Positions 33,908 to 43,600 of a DNA stretch of 64,000 nt are shown piece by piece (the stretch's first letter is position 1; each line of letters opens with the position of its first letter). The stretch covers positions 1,860,001-1,924,000 of the forward strand of contig NZ_VIWV01000001.1 of assembly GCF_007829875.1 (NCBI RefSeq), given 5' to 3'. Under the pieces are notes generated by a model that was not told where the DNA came from, ran no database searches, and saw only the letters and a program-made list of their open reading frames with translations. This DNA comes from Streptomyces capillispiralis. GTDB lineage: Bacteria > Actinomycetota > Actinomycetes > Streptomycetales > Streptomycetaceae. Position numbers and translations under genes: made by a program.

Positions 33908-36115
33908 CTAGCACTCGAGGCAGGGGTCCGTCCCCCAGCCCAGGCCGGTGATCCTGCTGTCCTTCAGCGCGCCGGCGTACGCCTGCAGTTCGTCGACGTC
34001 GCCGTGCAGGTACTCGCCCCAGCCGTCACCGGCCTTGCCCCGGCCGATCTGGAGGGCCCCGGAGCCGCTCCAGCCGTTCGGGACGGTCGCGGTGGCCCGG
34101 TCGTTGGTGTAGCCGTCCAGGAAGAGTTTGACCGTGTCGGCGGCGTCGTCGTAGACCACGGCGAGGCGGTGCCCCGAACCCTCGCCGCCGTCGGCGGACT
34201 CGATGTGGGAGACCACGGTCTCGGGGGCGCCGGGCTCGTCCCGCTCCGGCATGACCAGCTGCCACTGGTGCTGCGACGGTTCGTAGCGCACCTTGAACGC
34301 GTCGGTGTGCTCACCCGCCTGGGACAGCACGGTCATCGGACCCGCCGGTTCGGTGTCCGCCAGCCGCACGACCACACCGAGGGTGAAGCTGTCACCGGTG
34401 TCGACCACCGGGCCCTCGGCGACCGCGTGACCGGTCTCGCCGTCCAGCCGCAGGTGCCCGTCGCCGACCAGGGCGAACGGCACGTAGGGGCAGTCGGGGT
34501 CCAGGTCCGGGATGCAGGAGTTGTCGGGGCCCCGGTGGATCGTCGCCCCGTCGCCGAGGCGCAGCGGCGCCCCGTCCGTCTGCTCCGGGCTGGCGCCGTC
34601 CGTCGCGTTCTCCAGCGACCAGTGTCCCAGCAGCTCCGGTGTCCGGTACGCCATCTCGGCCACCTCCGCCGGCACCACGACCCGGTCGTGGACCCGTACG
34701 TCGCCGAGGTCGCCGTGCCAGCGCGCGAGGTACTGGTCCCCGCTGCGGGCGCGGCCGATCTGGAACGCGCCGCTCGTCCCGGCGGGTGCGGCCTCGGCGT
34801 CGGTGCCGACCGCGCGGCCGTTGACGTACAGGCGGGCCTTGCCGGTCTCCTCGTCGTACAGGCCGAGCAGGTGGGCCCACTCGCCGGTCTCCGGGGCGCC
34901 GCCCGAGACCCGTGCGTCACCGACGGCGAACGACCAGGCGGGGCCGGAGTCCCGGCTGGTCAGGCCGAGGCGGAAGGCCGCCGCCCCGTCCGTGTCCTGG
35001 CTGGCGGCCGTCATGGTCCGGTCGGTCTGCGCGGGGCGCACCCAGGCGCTGACGGCGAAGGTGCCGGTGGTGTCGACGGCCGGGACGCCGGGCGTGAGGT
35101 AGCCGTGGCTGCTGCCGTTGAGCGCGACGGTCGCGTCGGTGTCGGCGCCGCGGGGCGCGGGGCCGCCGAAGGTCACACCGGACCCGGCCTGCGCGGTGGT
35201 GCCCGCAGTGGCGGCCGCGCCCGTGGAACCGGCGGGGTCGTCGAGCTTCCAGTGGGCGACGGGCGCGCGCCCGTCCTTCACACGGAACCAGTACGTGGTG
35301 GTCGGGCTGCTGCGGCCGGAGCGGTCGATGGCGCGGACGCTCAGGTAGTCCGTGCGGCCCTGCAGGGGCAGGAAACGGATGGTGGCCGGTCCGCCCGGCT
35401 CGTCGGGCCGGGCGGTTCCGTAGGGTCCGCCGATGAAGTCGTAGCGGTACTCGACTACGTCCGGTGACGGCGAGTCCATGGTGAAGCTGCCGTACACGCC
35501 GACGCCGTCGGAGATCTGGTCCTCCGGGTAGTCGGGGGAGGTGACCACCGGCTTGTCCGGGCTGACGTCGTCGACGACGAACTCGCAGACGTGTCCTTCG
35601 CCTTCGGAGCTCCAGGCGGAGGCCGTCGTGCCGTCGTGCGCGCGGACGTGCCACGACACCACGGTGTTCGCCGGGACGTCCTCCGGCATCCGCCACTGCT
35701 GCGGCGAACCCGACAGCGTCTCGTACGACGTGTACGTGCGGCGCTGCTCGCTGCCCGCCGCGTCGGTCCACCACGCCTCGAACTCGCCCCTGACCAGGTT
35801 GGCCTCGGCGGGCTGGTTGTCCTCCTCCGGGTCGTACAGGACGGCGCGCAGGGCCGGCGCCGTCGAGACGTACGGGCGCTCCTCGCCGGAGGCGCACGCC
35901 TTGGAGCCCGTCGTGAGGTCCCGCACCAGCGGCTGCCCGGGGGGCAGGTTCTCCGCCGCGTACGCGGTCGCGGGCAGTCCGGCGCCCGCCGCCGCGACCA
36001 CCGCGGCGCAGCACACGGCCGCGACGCGTGCCGCTCCGGTTCTTCGTCTTCGTCTCAACTCGTCCCACCCTGTTCGTCGTTGACGGCGCTGATGCCGTTC
36101 CTGCCCACGGATCAC
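33908..36115 (-). CDS. Secreted protein with two LamG-like (jelly-roll) domains
   Basis: The product (735 aa) carries an Arg-rich N-terminus and a signal peptide (AAVCCAAVVAAAGAGLPATAYA) giving a mature protein from about residue 54. Residues 60-280 hold two fibronectin-like beta domains (DKPVVTSPDYPE marks the second). Two LamG/concanavalin-like domains follow, beginning near residue 288 (VAHWKLDDPAG) and 497 (LLGHWSLENATDG), each with a LYVNGRAV or LFLDGYTN strand and a GDVDELQAYAG-type end. Such domains bind sugars or proteins outside the cell. In other actinomycetes similar segments head giant RHS-type proteins; here they stand alone. The start (GTG 36115) is uncertain. It lies between the HxlR unit and the T7SS-associated genes and may be transcribed separately. 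Confidence 0.82.
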   Translation of the reverse strand: MIRGQERHQRRQRRTGWDELRRRRRTGAARVAAVCCAAVVAAAGAGLPATAYAAENLPPGQPLVRDLTTGSKACASGEERPYVSTAPALRAVLYDPEEDNQPAEANLVRGEFEAWWTDAAGSEQRRTYTSYETLSGSPQQWRMPEDVPANTVVSWHVRAHDGTTASAWSSEGEGHVCEFVVDDVSPDKPVVTSPDYPEDQISDGVGVYGSFTMDSPSPDVVEYRYDFIGGPYGTARPDEPGGPATIRFLPLQGRTDYLSVRAIDRSGRSSPTTTYWFRVKDGRAPVAHWKLDDPAGSTGAAATAGTTAQAGSGVTFGGPAPRGADTDATVALNGSSHGYLTPGVPAVDTTGTFAVSAWVRPAQTDRTMTAASQDTDGAAAFRLGLTSRDSGPAWSFAVGDARVSGGAPETGEWAHLLGLYDEETGKARLYVNGRAVGTDAEAAPAGTSGAFQIGRARSGDQYLARWHGDLGDVRVHDRVVVPAEVAEMAYRTPELLGHWSLENATDGASPEQTDGAPLRLGDGATIHRGPDNSCIPDLDPDCPYVPFALVGDGHLRLDGETGHAVAEGPVVDTGDSFTLGVVVRLADTEPAGPMTVLSQAGEHTDAFKVRYEPSQHQWQLVMPERDEPGAPETVVSHIESADGGEGSGHRLAVVYDDAADTVKLFLDGYTNDRATATVPNGWSGSGALQIGRGKAGDGWGEYLHGDVDELQAYAGALKDSRITGLGWGTDPCLEC

Positions 36116-36207
36116 GTGAGCCGCCTGACGCTAACAGAGGTGACGGACACGATCGAAGCGCTTTCTGCCCCGCCCCGCCCCCGTCCCCGTCCGGGTGCCG
36201 GTGGTTC

Positions 36208-36888
36208 TCAGGCGTCCGTGGCGGGCGGGCCGTCCGTCCGTGTCTCCTTCGGTGCCTCAGGCAGTGCCTCTGTCGGTGCCCCAGTCAGTGCCTCAGTCAG
36301 TGCCTCAGTCAGTGCCTCGGCGAGACCGTCCGTGGCCAGGACCATGCTGACCGGCGCGGAGCTGTTGAGGCAGAGGCTGTGGCCCGGCGGGATCCGGTCG
36401 AGCAGGTCGGTCACCGGCAGCTGTTCGAAGCCGAGCGGGCCGGCGGCGTGGAGGTAGCGCGGGGAGGTGTAGACGGGCACCACCGCCGTGCCGTCGGGCG
36501 CCGACGCGCTCACCGGTTCGCCGTCCGCCGTGACCAGCACCGCGACCTCGGCCCTCGCCAGGGCGGCGGTGACGTCCTCCGCCGGGCCGTACCCGGTGGT
36601 GGCGAGCTGGACGGCGCGGTCCACGTCGTCGGCGGGCTCGGGCCATCCCATCGCCTCGGGCGACGGCCGGTACTCCTCGTTGTCCTCCCACTCGACGATC
36701 TCCCCGTCGGCGTCGGAGCGCCACTGGCCGACCACGGCCCACTCCGGCGGCGCTCCCTCCCCCTGCCAGGCGGGGTCGGTCAGATAGAGCCAGTGGTCGG
36801 GTGCCAGCCGGGCCGCCTGGACGAACTCCTCGGGGGGCGCGGGGTCCAGGGGGGCTGCGGCGGGGCCGTCGGCGCCGGGCTCACTCAT
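36208..36888 (-). CDS. Type VII secretion system-associated protein with SseB-like domain (second of tandem pair)
   Basis: The product (226 aa) opens with the family block LAPDHWLYLTDPAW, PPEWAVVGQWRSD, EEYRPSPEAMGWPEP and VQLATTGYG. It continues with an SseB-like half: DGTAVVPVYTSPRYL, a LLDRIPPGHSLCLNSSAP strand, and a Ser/Thr/Glu-rich repetitive tail (TEALTEALTEALTGAPTE). ATG 36888 follows GAGGA, and the first 8 bases overlap the stop of the preceding paralogue, indicating translational coupling. With its sister gene it follows the giant toxin-like gene directly. Position and pairing suggest a chaperone, adaptor or immunity protein for that product; no direct evidence exists in the sequence. 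Confidence 0.85.
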   Translation of the reverse strand: MSEPGADGPAAAPLDPAPPEEFVQAARLAPDHWLYLTDPAWQGEGAPPEWAVVGQWRSDADGEIVEWEDNEEYRPSPEAMGWPEPADDVDRAVQLATTGYGPAEDVTAALARAEVAVLVTADGEPVSASAPDGTAVVPVYTSPRYLHAAGPLGFEQLPVTDLLDRIPPGHSLCLNSSAPVSMVLATDGLAEALTEALTEALTGAPTEALPEAPKETRTDGPPATDA

Positions 36889-37648
36889 CGTGTCCTCGCT
36901 TGCTGGGGTGGTCCGTGTTGTCGGGGCTGGGGCGGGCGGCGTCCGCTGCCGGGGGGTCCGGCGGGCCGTGCCGGGGGCGTGGGGCGGGACCGCCCGTCGT
37001 CTCCTGCGCGCGTGCCCGCAGTTCGTCCGCCGGGACGAGGAGCGACGCCGGTGCGGAGGCGCTGAGGAACAGCACGTCCCGGCCGGGCGGCAGCCGGTCG
37101 AGGAGATCGGGGAGCGTCATCATCACATGCGCGGGCAGCCGGTCGGCCGCCGCCCGCGGCGACGGCGGGAAGACGGGCACCGCGTACGCGCCGCCGGGTG
37201 CCCGGGTCCACGCCGGCTGTCCGTCCTCGGTCACGCACACGGCCACGGAGCCGTCCTCCGCGAGGGCTTCGGCCACGTCGGCGTCCGGGCCGTAGCCGGT
37301 GGCGGCGAGCTGCACGGCGGCGTCGGCGTCGCTGACCGGCGGGGCCCAGCCGAGCGCGGCGGGTGAGGGCCGGTAGTCCGGGTTGGCCTCCCACTCGACG
37401 ATCTCGCCGTGCGCGTCGCTGCGCCAGCGGCCGAGCACCGCCCACGGGGGCGGGACCTCGTCGTCCGTCTCGCCGAGCCAGTGCCGGTCGGTCACCGACA
37501 GCCAGTGGTCCGGGGCGGTACGGGCCGCGGCGGTGATGTCCTCGGGCGGCACCGGGAATCCGGGCCGGTCACGGGTGACGGTCGCGGGGGGCGCCGGGCG
37601 GGCGGCGGGCGGCGGGGGTGGTGCGGGTGTCTCCTCATCGGCGGCCAT
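36881..37648 (-). CDS. Type VII secretion system-associated protein with SseB-like domain (first of tandem pair)
   Basis: The product (255 aa) is a paralogue of the 36208-36888 and 28405-29226 products. A Pro/Ala-rich head is followed by TAPDHWLSVTDRHW, PPPWAVLGRWRSD, NPDYRPSPAALGWAPP and VQLAATGYG. The SseB-like part (DLLDRLPPGRDVLFLSASAP) comes next, then a disordered tail. The start ATG 37648 lies 14 bases inside the end of the giant gene and has a GAAGGGAAC ribosome site, the same as the first WXG100 gene. Overlap with the giant gene upstream and its paralogue downstream means the three are translated from one message, strong context for a shared function with the giant protein. Confidence 0.85.
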   Translation of the reverse strand: MAADEETPAPPPPPAARPAPPATVTRDRPGFPVPPEDITAAARTAPDHWLSVTDRHWLGETDDEVPPPWAVLGRWRSDAHGEIVEWEANPDYRPSPAALGWAPPVSDADAAVQLAATGYGPDADVAEALAEDGSVAVCVTEDGQPAWTRAPGGAYAVPVFPPSPRAAADRLPAHVMMTLPDLLDRLPPGRDVLFLSASAPASLLVPADELRARAQETTGGPAPRPRHGPPDPPAADAARPSPDNTDHPSKRGHDE

Positions 37649-40600
37649 CGGCGTCGTTCCCTTCGCTCGTACCGGCGTTCCCGCCGGCTCGTCCCGCTCC
37701 CCCGGCGCCCCCGGCGCCCGCGGCGCCCCCGGCCGCCGCTTCCGCGGCCCGGTCGGCCTCCAGCGCGTCCAGCAGGGCCCGCGCGTGCTCGTCCGGGAAC
37801 AGGCCCTCACGGGCGACGTGGGTGCGCAGTTCCTCCTCGGTGAGCGGGTGGACGTCCCAGTAGCGGCCCCAGTTGTTCACGTAGACGGAGGCCGCCGAGC
37901 GGTCGAACTCGTCCAGCGCGTGCTGGGCGCCGACCATCACCTCGTGGAAGCTGTGGTGCCCCACGCCCACCAGCACGCTCGCCAGTCCGGACCTGATCAG
38001 GCCGAGGTCCACGGGCACACCGGCGAGCCGGGTCAGCCGGGCCACGTGCGTGATGATCCGGTAGGCGCTGCCGGAGGTACCGGTCAGCACCAGGCCGCCG
38101 GAGTCCTCGGAACGTGCCTGGAAGTCGGCGACCATCGGCAGGGTGTGCGTCTGCCCGGCGGGCGACCAGAGCAGCACGCCGTCCCGGACCGCGAGGCGCC
38201 GTTCGGCCGGGCTGAGCGGGGGCCGGACCTCCCAGGGACGCAGCGGGGTGCGCACCAGCGCCTCCAGCTCCTCCATCTCCTGGTCCTCGTCCTCGGGGTC
38301 CAGACCCGCCGCGAGGAGTTCGTCGCGCTCGCGCTCGTACCGCCTCATCTGCTCGGTGCGGTGCCGGTCACGGCGCTCGATGCCGATCACCGGGTGCTGG
38401 GGTTCGACACCGCCCATGAGGTACGGGACGAGGTCCCTGGCCACGCCGTTGAACAGGAAGTTCACCCGCTCGCGCAGGTTCCCGGACTCCACCACGCGGG
38501 CCAGGTCCTCGAACGAGGTGCCGACGGCGCCGCCGCCCAGACCGCTGTTGCTGCCGAACAGCCGGTAGTCCGTGCGGTTGTGCAGCGCGATCGCCCAGAA
38601 CGCCCGTGCGACCTTGCCGAACTCGGCGTTCACCTGCTCGTGCTCGCCGAGGTGGTCGGCCAGCCGCTGCTCGAAGATCAGCGCCTCCTGCGCGTAGCGG
38701 ATGCGGGCCAGGGCCCAGGGGGGTGCGGGGAGGTCACCGGTCCGGCGCCGGTGGTCCTCCGGCACCGGGGTGCCCTCCCGGTCCGTGGCCGGCTCCCGGC
38801 GCCGCGCGGGCGAGGGCACGGGCGTGGGGTCGTCGTCGGAGTCGGGCTCGGAGTCGGAGTCCGAGTCGGAGTCGGAGTCGTCGCGGGAGAGCAGGGGGCG
38901 GGGGTCGTCGTCGGAGTCGTCGTCGCGCGACAGGAGCGGGCGCGGGTCGTCGTCCGAGTCGTCGTCGCGCGACAGCAGCGGGCGCGGGTCGTCGTCCGAG
39001 TCGTCGTCGCGCGACAGCAGCGGGCGCGGGTCGTCGTCCGAGTCCGAGTCGTCGTCCAGGGACAGGGCAGGGAAGGACTCCAGGATCGGGCGGGCGGTCT
39101 GCCCCGACGGGCCCGCGAAGTCCGCGTCCGTCACCGCCGTCGTGGCGGGGGCGAAGAACGGGTTGGTGACGTACGGTCCCACCGGCGTGCCACCGGCCAT
39201 CGGCTGCACCCCGCGGATGAACCGCCGGTCGATGCCGCCGGGGAACAGCACCTCCTCCTGGTCCGGGAAGGGCGAGGCCAGGCCGAGCGTGGCGTTCACG
39301 TCGATGCCGCCGGGGGCCTGGATGTCGTAGCGCCAGCGGTAGCGGCGGAACAGGGCGGGGGCGCCCCGCGGGTTCATGAGGGCGCTGTCGCGGACGTAGT
39401 CGGCGTTCGCGGTCGTGCTCGCGAAGACGGTGTCCGGGACCAGCGAACTGCCGCCGTAGACGTGGTCGATGAGGTGCACCATCTCGGGGCCGTACGGCTT
39501 GAGCCCCTCGCGGAAGACCCGTTCGGGTCCGTCGGGGCTGAAGCGGTACAGCGGGCCGTCGTGGTCGCGCCACAGCGCCGCGGGGAGCGTGGCGCCGGTC
39601 AGGGCGGCCGGGTCCGCGGCGACGGTGGCCGGGTCGACCGGCGGTGTCGGGCTGACCGGTCCGGTGGCGGGCCAGGTGACCGGCACGGGCGGGGAGCCCG
39701 GGTCGGCCGGGTCCTGCGGCCGCGTCACCAGGCGGGACGACGCGACGAGTCCACGGCCGGGCAGGTACCAGTCCCAGGACGGGCCGTCGGAGTACAGCCG
39801 CCCGTCCATGTCGGTGACGCCGCCGGCGGAGGGGCCGTCGGCGGTGTACTCGCCGCGCAGTCCGAGCGAGGGGATCTCGGCCGCGAACACGTGGAAGTCC
39901 GGGTCGTCCTGGCCGAAGCCCCACACCGTGTGGCGTTCGGTCGCTTCGACGGCCGGGAAGGCCTCCAGCGTCTCCTCGTACCGGCGGTCGAACTGTCCGT
40001 CGGCCGAGTAGGGCAGGGCCGTCGCCGCGGCCGGTGTGCCGGTGGTCGCCTGCCATTCGGCGTCGTCCCGCGGTTCGGTCGGGTCGGCGGAGGGCAGGGC
40101 CGGGCGGGTCCGGTGCCAGGTGCCGGTCCGAGGCCCGTCCGGCGTGCTCGTGGGCAGGTCCGTCACGAGGCCCGGCCGCGCCGGGTCGCCCTCGGACGCC
40201 GTGAGCGGGCCGTCGTACGTCCATACGGTCCGGTCGTTGCGGAGGGCGAAGTCGCGCTGGGCGCTCCACCGGCCGGCGCCGTCCCCGGACGTCAGCAGGA
40301 CGAGCGGCCGGCGGTGGTCCGTCAGCGGCAGCTCGGGGTCGGACTCCAGCAGGGCGAAGAACTCGCCCTCGGTGACCCGCACGGTGCCGCCCGGCAGCCG
40401 CAGCACCGCCGTGCCGTCGGGGTCCGTCCCCGCGTGCGCGAAGTACGGGGCGGGGGCGCCCTGCCGGGTCCACGGCGCGAACCGGGTCGTGGTGGTGGCG
40501 GTGCCGTCGGGGCCGGTGGTGGTCGTCCGCAGGCGGGCGGGGTCCAGTCCGCCGGGGAGCGGGGCGGGGCCCCAGTTGCGGCCCTGGAGGGTGCCGTCGG

Positions 40601-43600
40601 GTGTGCGGATGCGGGCCTCGTCGGCGAAGGCGCCCAGCGTCTCCAGGTGGAAGACGGCCAGGTCGCCGGTGCGGGTCGCGTCCCGCCCGGCGGCGAGGGC
40701 CTGTTCGGCGAGGTCCCGCAGCCGGGTGTCCGCCGCCGGGTCCCACGGGGCGTCGGCGGGCAGGTGCAGCGCCGCGCGGCCCAACCGCTCCCGCTCCTGC
40801 GGCGACTTGGCGTCCAGCAGGCGGGACGCGCCGGTCATCGCCCACAGCGCGCGGGCGTGGCCGCGCGGCGGGACCGGTTCGGCGGGCGGTGTCCGCAGCA
40901 CCGCCCGCACGGCGGTGTCGCCGCCCGCCGCGATCCTGTCCAGCGCGGACCGCAGCGCGGGCGCGTCCCATACGGCGGTGAGCGGGGCGTCGGGCGGCGC
41001 GGCGAGGGCGCGGTCGAGGACGGCCTCGAAGTCGGCGGGTCCGGGCGCCGGTTGGCCGGGCGGGGCGACGGCGAGGGCTTCCCACAGGTCCATGCGCAGT
41101 GGTGTGAGCGTGCTCAGGGCGGGGTCGTTCGCCCGCAGGTTCTCCAGCGCGCCGATGCCGCGCAGCAGACGTTCGTACCGGCCGCCGGGCACGCCGCGGT
41201 CGGCCTCCACCTCGTTGCCGAAGACCAGCTTCAGTGCCCGCACGAGGCGCAGGGCGCGCGGGCCCGATTCGTCCCAGGCGGGGACGCCCGAGGGGCGCGG
41301 GAGGGGGCGCAGACCCGCCGCCTCGGCCACCTCCTCGATCGCGTCGACCGGTTCGGGCAGGAAGGTCTCCATGCGGGTGAGGGTGCCGTCGGGCGTCGCC
41401 GCCAGCAGGCGCACGGTGTCGTTGTAGCCGGTCCTGCCGGTGGCGGCGGTGGTGATGCGTCCGCTGTGGTTGGCGGCGTGCTGCGCGAGCGGGACCTCCT
41501 CCAGGGGGTCCTCGACGGGCGGCGCGGGCCGGACGAGGGACTGCTCGCGCCGCGGGTCGCCCGCCACGCCGCCGTAGCAGGCCGCGACGTGCAGGTCGTC
41601 GCCGGCGGCCCGCTGGACCACCTCGGGCAGCCCGCCGATGTAGCGGCCGCCGGCCTCGGCGCCCAGCAGCAGCACCCGGCCGTCCTTGTGGGCGAGCTTC
41701 AGGCCGCCGGGCACGCCGTGCGCGTGGAAGGTGTAGACGGACGCCTCGGGGTCCGGGGTGGTCTCCTCGGTGCCGACGACGTGGAACTCGTCGCCGACGC
41801 GCAGCACATGGGCGCGTTCCCGCATGTCGCGGTAGTGCCGCAGCCGTCGTTCGCGCAGCCGCCTGCGGCCGTCGTCCGGCATCGACTCACGGCCCTCGAA
41901 GCGGTGGTCCGCGCCGACCAGCGGGCGGGTGTCCACGTCGCTGTCGCGGAACCGCACGCCGTCCACGGTGACCCACTCGCGGTCCACGGCCGGGGCGGGC
42001 GCGTCGGCCGGCGGATCGAACGGCACCCAGTCGCCGTACGCGTCGTCCGGGTCGGCGTCGAGGAGCGCCGGCACGGGGGCGCCTGCCTCGTCGGTGCCGT
42101 CGGTGCCGTCGGTGCCGTCGTCGAGGAGACGTCCGTCCCCGCTGGGCGCCCACACCCTGCGGCCCAGCCGCTCCGCCACGGCTCGCGCCAACTGGCCGTC
42201 TTGGGCGCCCGCGTAGGGGCTCACCAGCACGACCGGGACGTGGGGCGGCAGCGCCGCGAGGGCGGGGTCGGCGGCCAGCAGCCCGGCCAGCTCCCCGGGG
42301 TCCAGCTCACGGCCGTCGGCGATCAGGCCCTCGTGCCAGCCGGCCTCGGTCGCCACCACGTAGGCGGTGTCCCCCCAGGGCGCCGCCTCGTCGGAGACGC
42401 GGGTCAGCCGGCCGTCCCGCTGCTCGTACAGCCGGATCCGTGAGACGTCGGGGGTGGTGAGGCCGGTGCCGGTCCAGTCGCGGCCGCGCGGGGTGCCGTC
42501 GCGTCCGGTCAGCAGCGTGGCGGCGGACAGCAGGGGGTCCGGGGCGGTGAGGGCGGTGGGGGCGGTGGTGGGAGCGGCTGTGTCGGGCGCGGCTGTGTGG
42601 CGCCCGGCCATGTCGGGCGCGGTCGTGTGGCGCCCGGCCATGTCGGATGCGGCTGTGTGGCGCCCAGCCATGTCGGCCCCGGCCATGTCGGACGCAGCCC
42701 TGCCGGACCCGGCCGTCTCGGACACCGCCGTGTCAGACGTCGCCGTGTCAGGCGCCGTGCTGAAGGCCCAGTCCGCGTCCGTCGGCAGGGTGCGGCCCGG
42801 CCCGGTGGGGGCGGCCGGGGGTGCGGTGTCACGGCCGGTGGAGCGGGGCACCGGTGCCGGGAGGGTGCGCGGCGCGTCCTCCGGGGAGGCGGACTGGGCC
42901 GGGCTCGCCCGGTGCCAGGCGTCGGTGCCCGGGGTGCCGCCGAAGGCGGGCCAGCTGTGCAGCGTCAGCACCGGCTCACCGGAGTCGCCGGTCCCGGACA
43001 GGTCCGCCGGGAAGTCGGTCCACCACACGGGCCGCCCCAGCCACTGCGCGGTCCGCGCCGCCAGGTCCCCGGCGTCGGCGGACGGGCCCGCGAACGCCAG
43101 GACGACGGGCGTGGTCAGCTCCCTGCGCATCAACGGCAGGTCGTGCGCCATCAGTTCGAGGAACTCGTCGGCGGACACCACGTACGACTCACCGTCGAAG
43201 GACAGACTCAGCTGCTCCCGGTCCTGCCGGTCCGGGGTGACCCGCACCAGGTACGGGACCGGCGCGTCCGGGCCCTGCTTCCACGGCGCGTCCACCAGCC
43301 CCGCGGGCGTGCGGAACTGCGCCAGGTCGACGCTCGGCGGCCGCTGTCCGCCGGTGAAGTCCCGGCCGCCGCCGCGGGCCCCGTCCTGGACCGTGCGCAG
43401 CCCGGTGGCGGTGTACGCGCCGCTCTCCTCCAGTCCGTACGCCGCCGCCACGTCCGGGTCGGACGCCTCGCGGCCCACCGCGAAGGCGCGGGTGAGCAGG
43501 TCGCGCGCCTCGTCGCGCTCCGCCACGCCGGGGCGGGCGCCGGGCGTCAGGTGGAGCACCTGGCCGATGAAGTCCTCCAGGTCCGGGCCGGGCGCGGTGA

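Noticed and set aside
38898-39050. Possible CRISPR array from evenly spaced repeats
   Set aside because: Units abut with no unique spacers and encode a regular peptide repeat in frame.
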